Origin: Comamonas thiooxydans
GTDB lineage: Bacteria; Pseudomonadota; Gammaproteobacteria; Burkholderiales; Burkholderiaceae_C
Length of the DNA: 64,000 nt
Assembly: GCF_002157685.2 (NCBI RefSeq)
Contig: NZ_AP026738.1
Span: forward strand, 1,240,001-1,304,000
Reading direction: 5' to 3'
Shown here piece by piece: positions 33,194 to 41,619 of the stretch. Made by a program: the position numbers and the translations under genes. Under the pieces are notes generated by a model. It saw nothing but the letters and a program-made list of their open reading frames with translations. It had not been told where the DNA came from and did not search any database. How positions within the stretch are numbered: the first letter of the stretch is position 1; every line of letters starts with the position of its first letter.

Positions 33194-35437
33194 TCAGCGC
33201 CCGCGCAGAAACAGCGCATCCAGCTCCTTCATGCTGAGCTGACGCCAGGTGGGGCGGCCGTGATTGCACTGGTCGGAGCGCTCGGTCACCTCCATCTGGC
33301 GCAGCAGCGCATTCATCTCGTCCAGCGTGAGCTTGCGGTTGGCGCGCACTGCACCGTGGCAGGCCATGGTGGCCAGAATCTCGTTGCGCGCGCGCTGCAC
33401 CACGGTGGTTGCGTCATGCTGGGCCAGTTCGGCCAGCACGCTGCGCGCCAGCTCCACGGCATCGCCCTGGGCCAGCGTGGCCGGCACGGCCCGCACGGCC
33501 AGGGTCTTGGGCGAGAAGGGCGAGACCTCCATGCCCAGGGTCAGCAGGGTCTCGACATGGGCTTCGGCCGTGGCGACTTCCTCGGGCGTTGCGGCAAAGG
33601 TGGCGGGAATCAGCAGCGGCTGGCTGGGAATCTGTTCATCGCCATTTTCCGTATTCACGGCATTCTTGAGCTGTTCGTAGACGATGCGTTCATGGGCGGC
33701 ATGCATGTCCACGATGACCATGCCCTGGCTGTTCTCGGCCAGGATATAGACGCCGTGCAGCTGGGCCACGGCACGTCCCAGCGGCCAGACGGGGGTGTTG
33801 TCTGCCGCAACCGCTACGGGTGGTTGCGTTGCAGGCGCTGCGGCATGTTCGGCAGTGTGCGTGGCCGCAGCCGGTTCGACCGGGGCTGCAACTGCTGCAT
33901 TGGCAACGATCTCCGTAGCGGCTGGCGCTTCCTGCATCTGGGGGGCTGGCGCTTTTCGCTGAAAGTAGCTGGACTGGCCCGAAGGGCGCAGTCTGATGCC
34001 TTCGTCCTCGGGCTGAGGCACCGGGCTTGGCATGGCCGTGGTGTTGGTGATCGTGGTCGCGCCAGTGGCCGCTTCAGGTGTCGCTGCTGCGGCACTTGCT
34101 GGTGCCGGAGCCGGAGACGCCGTCGCCATCTGGGGCGCGGGTGCGGCTTCCGCAGTGGCTTCGCGCATGGGCTCCCAGAGCTTGGCCAGATCGCGCACGG
34201 GATTGCCGATGGCGGGTTCGCCAAAGCTCATGCGGGTTTGCGGCCAGGCTGGGGTTGCTGCGGGCTTGGTCGTGGCCTTGGCTGCGACAGGTGTGGCAGT
34301 GCTCTCGTCGATCAGGCCGGGCTGGCGTGCGGCTTCCTGGGCAGCCGCCTCGACCACGGCCGCAGCGCGCGGCGTGGCCAGCGCGTTCTCTATCGCGTGG
34401 CGCACGGCCTGGTGGACTTCGCGGCTGTCGCGAAAACGTACCTCGATCTTGGTGGGATGCACGTTCACATCCACACGTGCGGGGTCGATTTCGATATAGA
34501 GCGCATAGACCGGCTGCTTGTTGCCATGCAGCACGTCCTCGTATGCAGAGCGGGCCGCATGTGTCAATACCTTGTCGCGTACAAAGCGGCCGTTGACATA
34601 GCAGAACTGCTGGTCGGGGCGCGAGCGCGCCGCGTCCGGGATGCCGGCGCGGCCCGTGACGTGGACGGGGCCGGCCCAGTGATCGACGGCCACCGAGTTG
34701 TCGACAAACTTGTCGTTCAGCACATCGGCCAGGCGGCGCGACAAGGCTTCGTCGGGCGTGCTGCCGGCGGCGCGCCATTGCTCGACCAGCTTGCCTTCAT
34801 GCCAGATGGCAAAGCCCACATCGGGGCGGGCCAGCGCGTGGCGACGCACGGACTCTATGCAGTGCGCGAGTTCGGTGGCATCGGTCTTGAGGAATTTGCG
34901 GCGCGCGGGCGTGGAGAAGAACAACTCCTTGACCTCCACGGTCGTGCCCTGGTTGCGTGCGGCGGGGCGCAGCTCGCCGCTGCGTGCATCCAGCAGATAG
35001 GCCGAGTCCTGACCTGCGGGGCGCGAGAAGATGGAGGTTTCCGATACCGAGGCAATGGCGGCCAGTGCCTCGCCGCGAAAGCCCATGGTGGCCACGGTTT
35101 CCAGATCGTGCAGATCGCTGATCTTGCTGGTGGCATGGCGGCGCAGGGCCACGGGCAGCTCGTCGCGAGGGATGCCGCAGCCGTCGTCTTCCACCGCGAT
35201 CAGGCGCACACCGCCGGCCAGCAGGCGCACGGTGATCTGGCCGGCGCCCGAGTCCAGAGCGTTGTCTACCAGTTCGCGCACCACGGAGGCGGGGCGCTCG
35301 ACCACCTCGCCGGCAGCGATCTGGCTGATCAGCTCGTCGGGCAGGTCGCGAATCGGCCGGCGCACCGGGGCAGCCTGGTCGGTGGTTTCGGTAGAGGAGG
35401 GGGAGAGTTCGGGGCTGGTTGCGTTCACGGCAACCAT
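33194..35437 (-). CDS. mutL: DNA mismatch repair protein MutL
   Basis: MutL couples mismatch recognition by MutS to strand incision. The 747-residue form starts at ATG 35437. The N-terminal GHKL ATPase has IRDLPDELISQIAAGEVVER, LVDNALDSGA, VEDDGCGIP and TMGFRGEALAAIASV. A long Pro/Ala-rich linker (about residues 350-530) makes it larger than E. coli MutL (615). The C-terminal domain has DMHAAHERIVYE near residue 570, a variant of the endonuclease motif DQHA-x2-E-x4-E, and CNHGRPT near the end. Intrinsic nicking activity is therefore likely, as expected for bacteria without MutH. Confidence 0.95.
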   Translation of the reverse strand: MVAVNATSPELSPSSTETTDQAAPVRRPIRDLPDELISQIAAGEVVERPASVVRELVDNALDSGAGQITVRLLAGGVRLIAVEDDGCGIPRDELPVALRRHATSKISDLHDLETVATMGFRGEALAAIASVSETSIFSRPAGQDSAYLLDARSGELRPAARNQGTTVEVKELFFSTPARRKFLKTDATELAHCIESVRRHALARPDVGFAIWHEGKLVEQWRAAGSTPDEALSRRLADVLNDKFVDNSVAVDHWAGPVHVTGRAGIPDAARSRPDQQFCYVNGRFVRDKVLTHAARSAYEDVLHGNKQPVYALYIEIDPARVDVNVHPTKIEVRFRDSREVHQAVRHAIENALATPRAAAVVEAAAQEAARQPGLIDESTATPVAAKATTKPAATPAWPQTRMSFGEPAIGNPVRDLAKLWEPMREATAEAAPAPQMATASPAPAPASAAAATPEAATGATTITNTTAMPSPVPQPEDEGIRLRPSGQSSYFQRKAPAPQMQEAPAATEIVANAAVAAPVEPAAATHTAEHAAAPATQPPVAVAADNTPVWPLGRAVAQLHGVYILAENSQGMVIVDMHAAHERIVYEQLKNAVNTENGDEQIPSQPLLIPATFAATPEEVATAEAHVETLLTLGMEVSPFSPKTLAVRAVPATLAQGDAVELARSVLAELAQHDATTVVQRARNEILATMACHGAVRANRKLTLDEMNALLRQMEVTERSDQCNHGRPTWRQLSMKELDALFLRGR

Positions 35438-35483
35438 TCTAGGCGGCTGTACAAACCGGCCGGCAAGTGAGTTTTTTGAGGGG

Positions 35484-35524
35484 CGAAAATACAAAGAGCT
35501 GCCGGAGTATTTCTGGCAGCTCTT
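35484..35524 (-). terminator. Terminator of the first glycine-zipper gene
   Basis: On the minus strand AAGAGCTGCC (35524-35515) and GGCAGCTCTT (35503-35494) form a 10-bp stem with an 11-base loop and a T-rich tail. It lies just past the small lipoprotein gene. Confidence 0.7.
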
Positions 35525-35547
35525 CGTTCAGCCCGCGGACGCAGGGC

Positions 35548-35793
35548 TTAGTGGCGGCGGTAGCCGCCCTTGGTCAGTTCGTTACCGATCAGCGCACCGG
35601 CGGCAGCACCGCCGATGGTGCCCACGGGACCGCCAAACAGCACGTTGCCCACTGCACCGCCGGCCACGGCACCTGCGCCGATACCGACTTGCTGACGGCT
35701 GGGGCCATGGGCGCAGCCGCCCAGTGCCAGGGCGCCGGTCAATGCGGCTGCCAGAGTCAGGGCCTTGCCATAGCGCATGGTGAATGTCTTCAT
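35548..35793 (-). CDS. Glycine-zipper lipoprotein, copy A
   Basis: The 81-residue protein has a lipoprotein signal ending LGGC near residue 27, then a glycine-zipper domain GAVAGGAVGNVLFGGPVGTI and GGAAAGALIGNELTKGG. The family resembles OsmB/SlyB-type outer-membrane lipoproteins, often stress-induced, with no defined enzymatic function. AGAGG precedes the ATG by 9 bases. A close paralogue lies on the other side of dedA. It has its own terminator. Confidence 0.8.
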   Translation of the reverse strand: MKTFTMRYGKALTLAAALTGALALGGCAHGPSRQQVGIGAGAVAGGAVGNVLFGGPVGTIGGAAAGALIGNELTKGGYRRH

Positions 35794-36174
35794 GTTCGTA
35801 TTCCTCTCGTCGTGCTAGTTATGGAAAGCGGTCTGGTCTCTGTGCCCACTCCTGCACATGCGAGAGGCTGGAGACGCCGGACTTTGTTGGCCAGGGGGCC
35901 GATGTCGTGATTTGCAATGCACGGCTTGCGGCGACACATCTCTACTGTGCCAGCAGAAATGGCAAGCTGACGTATTGTTGACGTTTAGTTTTATCAAAAC
36001 TTGTAACAAACCAGCATTAAAGGGCCGGCCTTGTTGCAGTCTGCAAGCAGCTGTGAGTTTGCTCTCAAAAACATGGCACTCCAGCAAGGGGTGGAGCATC
36101 TGCGGGCTTTGGGGGCGCAGTACATTACTGGCCGGCATACGCCGGTATGCCAATCCATTTTTGAGGACCGTGTT
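35794..36174. other. Divergent region before dedA
   Basis: These 381 bases lie between the glycine-zipper gene and dedA. They include a hairpin GGCATAC-GCCG-GTATGCC (36134-36151) just ahead of the dedA ribosome site, which could form in the dedA mRNA leader. No gene is supported. Confidence 0.45.
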
Positions 36175-36828
36175 TTGGAAATCATTCAGTTTCTGATCGA
36201 CTTCATCCTGCATATCGACAAGCATCTGGAAGCCTTTGTCGTGGCCTATGGGCCCTGGGTGTATGCCCTGCTGTTCATCATCGTGTTTGTCGAAACCGGT
36301 GTGGTGGTCATGCCTTTCCTGCCCGGTGACTCGCTGATGTTCATCGTCGGCGCGCTGTGCGGTGCCGGCTACATGAGCTACCCGTTGGCGGTGGTGGTGC
36401 TGCTGGCAGCAGCCATCCTGGGCGATCAGAGCAATTACACGATAGGCCGCTACCTGGGCCCCAAGGTGTTTCAGTGGGAGGACTCGCGCTGGTTCAACCG
36501 CAAGGCTTTTGACCAGGCCCACAACTTCTATGAGCGCTATGGCGGCGTGACCATCATTCTTGCGCGCTTCATGCCCTTTATCCGCACCTTTGCACCTTTC
36601 GTGGCCGGTGTGGCCCATATGAGCCGCGCCAAGTTCAGCCTGTTCAATGTCGTGGGGGCCGTGCTGTGGGTGGTGGGCATCAGCGCCGCAGGCTACTTCT
36701 TCGGCAATATGGAGTGGGTGAAGAACAATCTCGAAAAAATCATCTGGGGTCTGATCCTGGTGCCCGGCTTGATCGCCATCTTCGGTGCCTGGCGCGCCGG
36801 CAAGGCCGAAAAGGCCAGGACCGCCTGA
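36175..36828 (+). CDS. DedA-family inner-membrane protein
   Basis: The best start is TTG 36175, 7 bases after GAGGA, giving 217 residues, the family norm; upstream ATG codons would add up to 48 unconserved residues. Motifs are FVETGVVVMPFLPGDSLMF (residues about 39-57), ILGDQSNYTIGRYLG, and ARFMPFIRTFAPFVAGVAHM. The last holds the Arg and Pro residues important in YqjA/YghB. DedA proteins are lipid scramblase- or transporter-like and support membrane homeostasis. A strong terminator follows. Confidence 0.9.
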   Translation: MEIIQFLIDFILHIDKHLEAFVVAYGPWVYALLFIIVFVETGVVVMPFLPGDSLMFIVGALCGAGYMSYPLAVVVLLAAAILGDQSNYTIGRYLGPKVFQWEDSRWFNRKAFDQAHNFYERYGGVTIILARFMPFIRTFAPFVAGVAHMSRAKFSLFNVVGAVLWVVGISAAGYFFGNMEWVKNNLEKIIWGLILVPGLIAIFGAWRAGKAEKARTA

Positions 36829-36881
36829 TCTGTGCTCTTGGCTGCGCTTTGCGCCGACCAGAAAAGCGCTGACCCATGAAA

Positions 36882-36910
36882 AAGCCCCGGCATGCCGGGG
36901 CTTCTTTTTT
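36882..36910 (+). terminator. Rho-independent terminator after dedA
   Basis: AAGCCCCGG-CATG-CCGGGGCTT (36882-36903) is a perfect stem followed by CTTTTTT. It lies 53 bases past the dedA stop and also between convergent genes. Confidence 0.88.
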
Positions 36911-36935
36911 GGGCATTCAGATCGGATCGAGGCGC

Positions 36936-37151
36936 TTATTTGCGCTTGCCTACCTCGTTGCCGATCAGCGCGCCTGCCGCGGCGCCGCCTACGGTGCCCA
37001 AAGTGGAACCAAACAGTGCATCACCGACCACGCCGCCAGCGACGGCGCCGACACCGGTGCCGATCTGGGCATTGGTGGGCGAGGTGGAGCAGCCTGCCAT
37101 GGCAAGCGTGAAGGCTGCAGACACGGTGATGGCAAGAGTTCGCAGTTTCAT
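36936..37151 (-). CDS. Glycine-zipper lipoprotein, copy B
   Basis: The 71-residue protein starts at ATG 37151, 8 bases after AGGAG. The lipobox is MAGC near residue 21. The glycine zipper VGAVAGGVVGDALFGSTLGT and GGAAAGALIGNEVGKRK is closely similar to copy A at 35548-35793. The two copies flank dedA on its opposite strand. Role unknown; an envelope stress function is a guess from family style. Confidence 0.78.
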   Translation of the reverse strand: MKLRTLAITVSAAFTLAMAGCSTSPTNAQIGTGVGAVAGGVVGDALFGSTLGTVGGAAAGALIGNEVGKRK

Positions 37152-37335
37152 GAGGTCTCTCCTGTACAGCTGCCGTAGAGGCCAGCTTTCATAAGAACAT
37201 GCCCTGATCTTGAACCTTTTGCCCTGGCTTTCAGGTAGGAGAGAGGGCCAAGCCTGTGTCATTCAGGCTTGGCGACTGTCATCAAGCCGGCTTGTCGGCT
37301 GACAGCCAGCACGGCTGTTTTGTGTAAGCACGCAC

Positions 37336-38847
37336 TTAAACCGATCGGCTGCGCGCCAGGGGCGGGTTGTGGGCGAAGTACTTGCGTATGCCCGTCATCA
37401 GCGCATCGGCCAGTTGCTCGCGGTAGGCGGCAGAGGCCAGCTTGGCTTCCTCCTCGGGGTTGCTGATGAAGGCCGTTTCCACCAGCACGCTGGGAATGTC
37501 GGGCGCCTTCAGCACGGCAAAGCCGGCCTGCTCCACGCGGGCCTTGTGCAGCTTGGCCATGCCGCCGATTTCGCCCAGCAGCGAGGTACCCAGCTTGAGG
37601 CTGTCCTTGATCTGGGCGGTGGTGCTCATGTCCAGCAGCATGCGCTGCACATGCTGGTCCTGCAGTCCGCCCACGTTCAGACCGCCCACGAGGTCGGCCT
37701 GATTTTCCTTGTTGGCCAGCCAGCGGGCGGCCGTGCTCGAGGCGCCGCGTTCGCTGAGCGCAAACACACTGGCACCGCGCGCCGCGGGGGTGGTGAAGGC
37801 ATCGGCATGGATGCTGATGAACAGATCGGCCTGGACGCGGCGGGCTTTTTCCACGCGTGTGGCCAGGGGCACGAAGAAGTCGGCATCGCGCGTCATGAAG
37901 GCGCGCATGGGGCTGCCGCCGATGCGTGAGTTGTTGATGCGCTCGCGCAGCAGATGGGCGACCTTGAGCACCACGTCTTTTTCACGCAGGCCGCTGGGAC
38001 CGGTGGCGCCGGGGTCTTCGCCGCCATGGCCGGGGTCCAGTGCCACGATGATGATCCGGTCCGTGCTTTGCGAGGTGGCAATATTGGGTGCAGGCCTGGG
38101 GGCCGGTGCCGGGCGTGGCGCGGGAGCCGGTGGCGGCGGCACGGGAGCCGGTGCCGGAGCCTGTGCAATTACTGCGGGAGCCGGTGCTGGCGCGCTGGGC
38201 CGCTGGTTGCGCTGGGCAATCAGATCACCCAGAGGGTCGGCCGCGGGGGCTGTCGCAATCGCTGCAGGGGGTGGTGTCGTGATGGCAGGGTTGTGTGGTG
38301 CCGGCGCGGCGGCCGTGCTGCCGGCATCGCGCAGGCGCTCGCTGATCAGGGCTTCCAGCGGATCCACGGCCTTGGCGGGGTAGAGATCCAGCACCAGCCG
38401 GTGCTTGTAGGGCGAGATCGGGGCCAGCGTGAAGACCTGGGGCCTGGCTTCCTGCTTGAGGTCTATCACCAGGCGCACTACGCCAGGTGCAAACTGGCCG
38501 ACGCGGATGCTGGCGATATTGGGGTCGTCGGAGCGGACCTTGGCCACCAGTTCCTTGAGCGCCGGGTTCAGATCCAGGCCCTCGATATCGACGGCCAGCC
38601 GCGGCGGGCTGGGCACGAAGACCGGCTTGGCCGTCAGCGGAATATCGGATTCCAGCGTGACACGCGAGTAGTCGGGGGCGGGCCAGACGCGCACGGCCAC
38701 GATGCTTGCGCCTTGCGCAATATGCTGGCGGCCCAGCAGCAGAACCACGCCGCCTGCCTGCAGCAGATTGCGGCGGGAAAGACCTGGTCGGGAAGAGCCC
38801 GGTCGGGGCAGATCCGGAAAAGCCGTGGAGGAAGTTGTTTTGCTCAT
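37336..38847 (-). CDS. amiC: N-acetylmuramoyl-L-alanine amidase, AmiC type
   Basis: This periplasmic zinc amidase cleaves septal peptidoglycan so that daughter cells can separate. The 503-residue protein has a twin-arginine signal (SRRNLLQAGG near residues 25-34), an AMIN domain (about 48-145) that localises it to the septum, and a Pro/Ala-rich linker. The amidase_3 domain (about 270-495) has zinc ligands in DPGHGGEDPGA, REKDV and ISIHADAF, and the catalytic Glu in SVLVETAFISN. Its ATG overlaps the tsaE stop (ATGA), a conserved pairing. Confidence 0.93.
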   Translation of the reverse strand: MSKTTSSTAFPDLPRPGSSRPGLSRRNLLQAGGVVLLLGRQHIAQGASIVAVRVWPAPDYSRVTLESDIPLTAKPVFVPSPPRLAVDIEGLDLNPALKELVAKVRSDDPNIASIRVGQFAPGVVRLVIDLKQEARPQVFTLAPISPYKHRLVLDLYPAKAVDPLEALISERLRDAGSTAAAPAPHNPAITTPPPAAIATAPAADPLGDLIAQRNQRPSAPAPAPAVIAQAPAPAPVPPPPAPAPRPAPAPRPAPNIATSQSTDRIIIVALDPGHGGEDPGATGPSGLREKDVVLKVAHLLRERINNSRIGGSPMRAFMTRDADFFVPLATRVEKARRVQADLFISIHADAFTTPAARGASVFALSERGASSTAARWLANKENQADLVGGLNVGGLQDQHVQRMLLDMSTTAQIKDSLKLGTSLLGEIGGMAKLHKARVEQAGFAVLKAPDIPSVLVETAFISNPEEEAKLASAAYREQLADALMTGIRKYFAHNPPLARSRSV

Positions 38848-39365
38848 GCCGTCAATGCTTCAAGCACGGTGCAGCCTGCGGGGGTGCCGGCCTTGAGCGT
38901 CACCTGTCGCTGCACATCGTCAATTGCTTCGATATGGATAGCTATATCCGCAACAGGTGTAACCGCTGCAGCCTTTTCGGGCCATTCTGCCAGCTTGAGT
39001 CCGGCGCTGGCAAAAATGTCACGAAAACCTGCATCTTCCCATTCACGCGGATCGTCGAAGCGATAGAAGTCGAAGTGCCAGATCGAGAGATCGCCGGCCT
39101 CATGTGGCTCCACCACCGCATAGGTCGGGCTCTTGATGCGGCCCTGCACGCCCAGGGCGCGCAACCAGTGGCGCACCAGCGTGGTCTTGCCCGCACCCAG
39201 GTCGCCATGCAGAGTCACATAGGCGTTGCGCAGCTCGGGCAGGGCGGCCAGTTGCCGGGCGAAGCGCTCGGTATCCTGTTCGCTCTGCCAGAGTATCTGG
39301 CGCTGCGCCAGCGCCGGTGTGGGCTCGCTTCCTACAATTCGGGGAGTATGTTGAGCAGCAGTCAA
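38844..39365 (-). CDS. tsaE: tRNA threonylcarbamoyladenosine biosynthesis ATPase TsaE
   Basis: TsaE is the ATPase of the complex that makes t6A37 in tRNA. No ATG fits; TTG 39365, 5 bases after AAGGA, gives 173 residues. Motifs are LHGDLGAGKTTLVRHWLRAL (Walker A), KSPTYAVVEPHEA, HFDFYRFDDPREWEDAG and the closing EWPEK. The gene overlaps amiC downstream by four bases and is head-to-head with queG, whose first codons overlap this gene's 5' end by 18 bases. The exact start is uncertain; ATT or CTG codons nearer the domain are alternatives. Confidence 0.88.
   Translation of the reverse strand: MTAAQHTPRIVGSEPTPALAQRQILWQSEQDTERFARQLAALPELRNAYVTLHGDLGAGKTTLVRHWLRALGVQGRIKSPTYAVVEPHEAGDLSIWHFDFYRFDDPREWEDAGFRDIFASAGLKLAEWPEKAAAVTPVADIAIHIEAIDDVQRQVTLKAGTPAGCTVLEALTA
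39333..39338 (+). promoter_or_regulatory. Candidate -10 box of queG (possible leaderless mRNA)
   Basis: TACAAT lies only 9 bases before the queG ATG at 39348. Transcription would begin about 2-4 bases before, or at, the start codon. GGGGAG at 39341-39346 is too close to serve the ATG well. The same CCTACAATTC string recurs before the carbonic anhydrase gene near 50674. Confidence 0.4.
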
Positions 39366-40418
39366 TTGGTTCCTTTGATGCAAGCTTGGGCTCGCGAGCT
39401 GGGATTCTCCCAAATCGGCGTGGCGGGCGTGGATTTGTCCTCGGCAGAGCCCGGTTTGCTGCAATGGTTGGCGCAGGGCTTTCATGGCGAGATGCATTAC
39501 ATGCAGGCCCATGGTTTGAAACGAGCCCGGCCTGCGGAATTAGTTCCCGGCACGGTGAGCGTGATCACCGCGCGCATGGATTATCTGCCGCGCGAGACCG
39601 GGGACGGCTGGCAGGCCGTGGAATGGGAGCGGCTCAAGCGTCCCGAAGAAGGCATTGTCTCCCTCTACGCCAGAGGCCGTGACTATCACAAGGTGCTGCG
39701 CAACCGCCTGCAGAAGCTGGCTGAACGCATCGCACAGGAGATAGGCCCGTTCGGCCACCGTGCCTTTACCGACTCCGCCCCGGTGCTGGAGGCCGAGCTG
39801 GCCAGCCGCAGCGGCCAGGGCTGGCGCGGCAAACACACGCTGGTGCTGAGCCGCGAGGCCGGATCGATGTTCTTTCTGGGCGAGATCTATGTGGACTTTG
39901 CGCTCGAGCCCACCGCCGCAGTCACGGCGCACTGCGGCAGTTGCTCGTCCTGCATCGACGCCTGCCCCACGGGCGCCATCATCGCGCCGCACAAGGTCGA
40001 TGCGCGGCGCTGCATCTCCTATCTGACCATCGAACATGCGGGAAGCATTCCCGAGGAACTGCGGCCCTTGATGGCCAACCGCATCTATGGCTGCGATGAC
40101 TGCCAGCTGGCCTGTCCCTGGAACAAGTTTGCCCATCCCAGCGTCTTGCCGGACTTCGACGCCCGCGCCGGACTGGCTGGCACTCAGCTGGTGCATTTCC
40201 TGGCCTGGGATGAAGCCACGTTTTTGCGAGTGACCGAGGGCAGCCCCATTCGCCGCATTGGCCATGCGCGCTGGCTGCGCAATGTGGCCGTGGCCCTGGG
40301 CAATGCCTGGCGCGAAACCGGCAGGCCCGAACTCAGGGCCGCACTGCAGAGCCGGGCCGATCATCCCGACCCCGTGGTGGCCGAGCATGTGGCCTGGGCG
40401 CTGGCCCAGCGTGCTTGA
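39348..40418 (+). CDS. queG: Epoxyqueuosine reductase
   Basis: QueG performs the last step of queuosine synthesis, reducing epoxyqueuosine in tRNA with cobalamin and iron-sulfur clusters. The 356-residue protein has the two [4Fe-4S] motifs CGSCSSCIDACPTGAI from residue 196 and CDDCQLACPWNK further on, and VLEAELASRSGQGWRGKHTL in the catalytic domain. The frame continues open upstream, but ATG 39348 fits the family N-terminus (LMQAWARELGFSQIGVAG). In E. coli queG, tsaE, amiB and mutL are neighbours, as here. Confidence 0.93.
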   Translation: MLSSSQLVPLMQAWARELGFSQIGVAGVDLSSAEPGLLQWLAQGFHGEMHYMQAHGLKRARPAELVPGTVSVITARMDYLPRETGDGWQAVEWERLKRPEEGIVSLYARGRDYHKVLRNRLQKLAERIAQEIGPFGHRAFTDSAPVLEAELASRSGQGWRGKHTLVLSREAGSMFFLGEIYVDFALEPTAAVTAHCGSCSSCIDACPTGAIIAPHKVDARRCISYLTIEHAGSIPEELRPLMANRIYGCDDCQLACPWNKFAHPSVLPDFDARAGLAGTQLVHFLAWDEATFLRVTEGSPIRRIGHARWLRNVAVALGNAWRETGRPELRAALQSRADHPDPVVAEHVAWALAQRA

Positions 40419-40419
40419 C

Positions 40420-40474
40420 TTTTAGTGAAATTGACCTTTATTGCTTATCCAGTAAGCACAAGAAGCTATCAAAT
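40420..40474. repeat. Comamonad short interspersed repeat, copy 1
   Basis: Read on the minus strand this contains TTTGATAGCTTCTTGTGCTT, then GGATAAGC and TCAATTTCAC. It aligns with the copy at 54602-54663. Such 50-60 base elements are dispersed between genes in this bacterial family. It fills the space between queG and the AEC transporter gene. Confidence 0.55.
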
Positions 40475-41383
40475 TCAAATGCCGATCAGCCAGAGTCCGA
40501 AGGGCAGGCTGAGCACGCCCAGCATCGTGGACAGCGACACCAGACTGGCCACAAACGAGCCTTCATAGCCCATGCGCACAGCCAGCACATAGCAGGACGA
40601 GGCAGTAGGCAGGCTGGAGAACGCCATCAGCGCAATCGCCTGCGGCTGGTTGAGGTGGAACAGCTGAACCATGGCAAAGGCGATCAGCGGCTGTATGGCA
40701 TGGCGTATCAGCAGCAACTCGCTGGCCAGCAGCTTGTTGCTGGCCAGTGCACTGAGCTTGAGACCGGCGCCGGCGGCCATCAGGCCTAGGGCGATCGAGG
40801 CAGCGCCGATACGGGCCACGGGGGCTTCCAGCAAGGCCGGAATCTTCAGTCCGGCGGCATTGAACAGCAGGGCGCTGACGGTGGCGATGATCAGCGGGTT
40901 GCGCATCAGATGCCCGACAAAATGCTGGCCGCTGCCGCGCGCCATGGGCCAGACGGCGGCCACATTGAACAGCGGCACGGACACGCCGATCAGCACCGAG
41001 ACATAGAGCAGTCCGTCCGGCCCTGCCAGGCGCGAAACCAGCGCCAGCGCGATAAAGGAGTTGAAGCGAAACGCCACTTGCGCTGCTCCCGCATAGCTGC
41101 GTGCATCGATGCGCCGGCCCAGAAACGGCAGGTGTGGAAGGCTGTAGGTCAGCGCAATGCCCAGCAGGCCTCCCAGCACACCGGCGGCCAGCAATTGACT
41201 GGCGTCGCCCCACTGGATCGGGTTGCGAGTGATGGAGTGAAACAGCAGCACCGGAAACAGCAGGTAGTAGACGAGCTGCTCCACGGCTTGCCAGACGCTG
41301 CGGTTGATGGGCGTGAAACGGCACAGCACATAGCCCAGCACGATGAGCGCGAAATCGGGAAAAAGCAGTTCTAGATAGTTCAC
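40475..41383 (-). CDS. AEC-family (auxin efflux carrier-like) transporter
   Basis: The 302-residue protein has about ten membrane segments. Family features are the N-terminal LLFPDFALIVLGYVLCR, a middle LIIATVSALLFNAAGLKIP, and the closing helices SSLPTASSCYVLAVRMGYEG. AEC proteins move organic acids or amino acids such as malate. The gene converges on queG with a repeat between them. Substrate unknown. Confidence 0.88.
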   Translation of the reverse strand: MNYLELLFPDFALIVLGYVLCRFTPINRSVWQAVEQLVYYLLFPVLLFHSITRNPIQWGDASQLLAAGVLGGLLGIALTYSLPHLPFLGRRIDARSYAGAAQVAFRFNSFIALALVSRLAGPDGLLYVSVLIGVSVPLFNVAAVWPMARGSGQHFVGHLMRNPLIIATVSALLFNAAGLKIPALLEAPVARIGAASIALGLMAAGAGLKLSALASNKLLASELLLIRHAIQPLIAFAMVQLFHLNQPQAIALMAFSSLPTASSCYVLAVRMGYEGSFVASLVSLSTMLGVLSLPFGLWLIGI

Positions 41384-41619
41384 GGCCTGTAAGCATAGGG
41401 CCGGTCATAGGTTTGCTGAGAGAAAGCTGTCGCCAAGTTTCTATGTAGTAGTACTTACTGTTGTCGCTCGTTTCATTCGCGCTGAACTTTGATGCGCTTC
41501 AAGGAAATGCTGTGAATCTAGGGTAATTACTGAGAAATCAGGGCTAACAAGAATGTGTCGGGTTTTTTGCGGCACGTACCATCAGCCGTTAATTTCAGAA
41601 CTCATAAGGAGACCCCTTC

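Noticed and set aside
33104..35470. 788-codon plus-strand frame opposite mutL
   Set aside because: Cys/Gly/Arg-rich antisense shadow; mutL motifs on the other strand are unambiguous.
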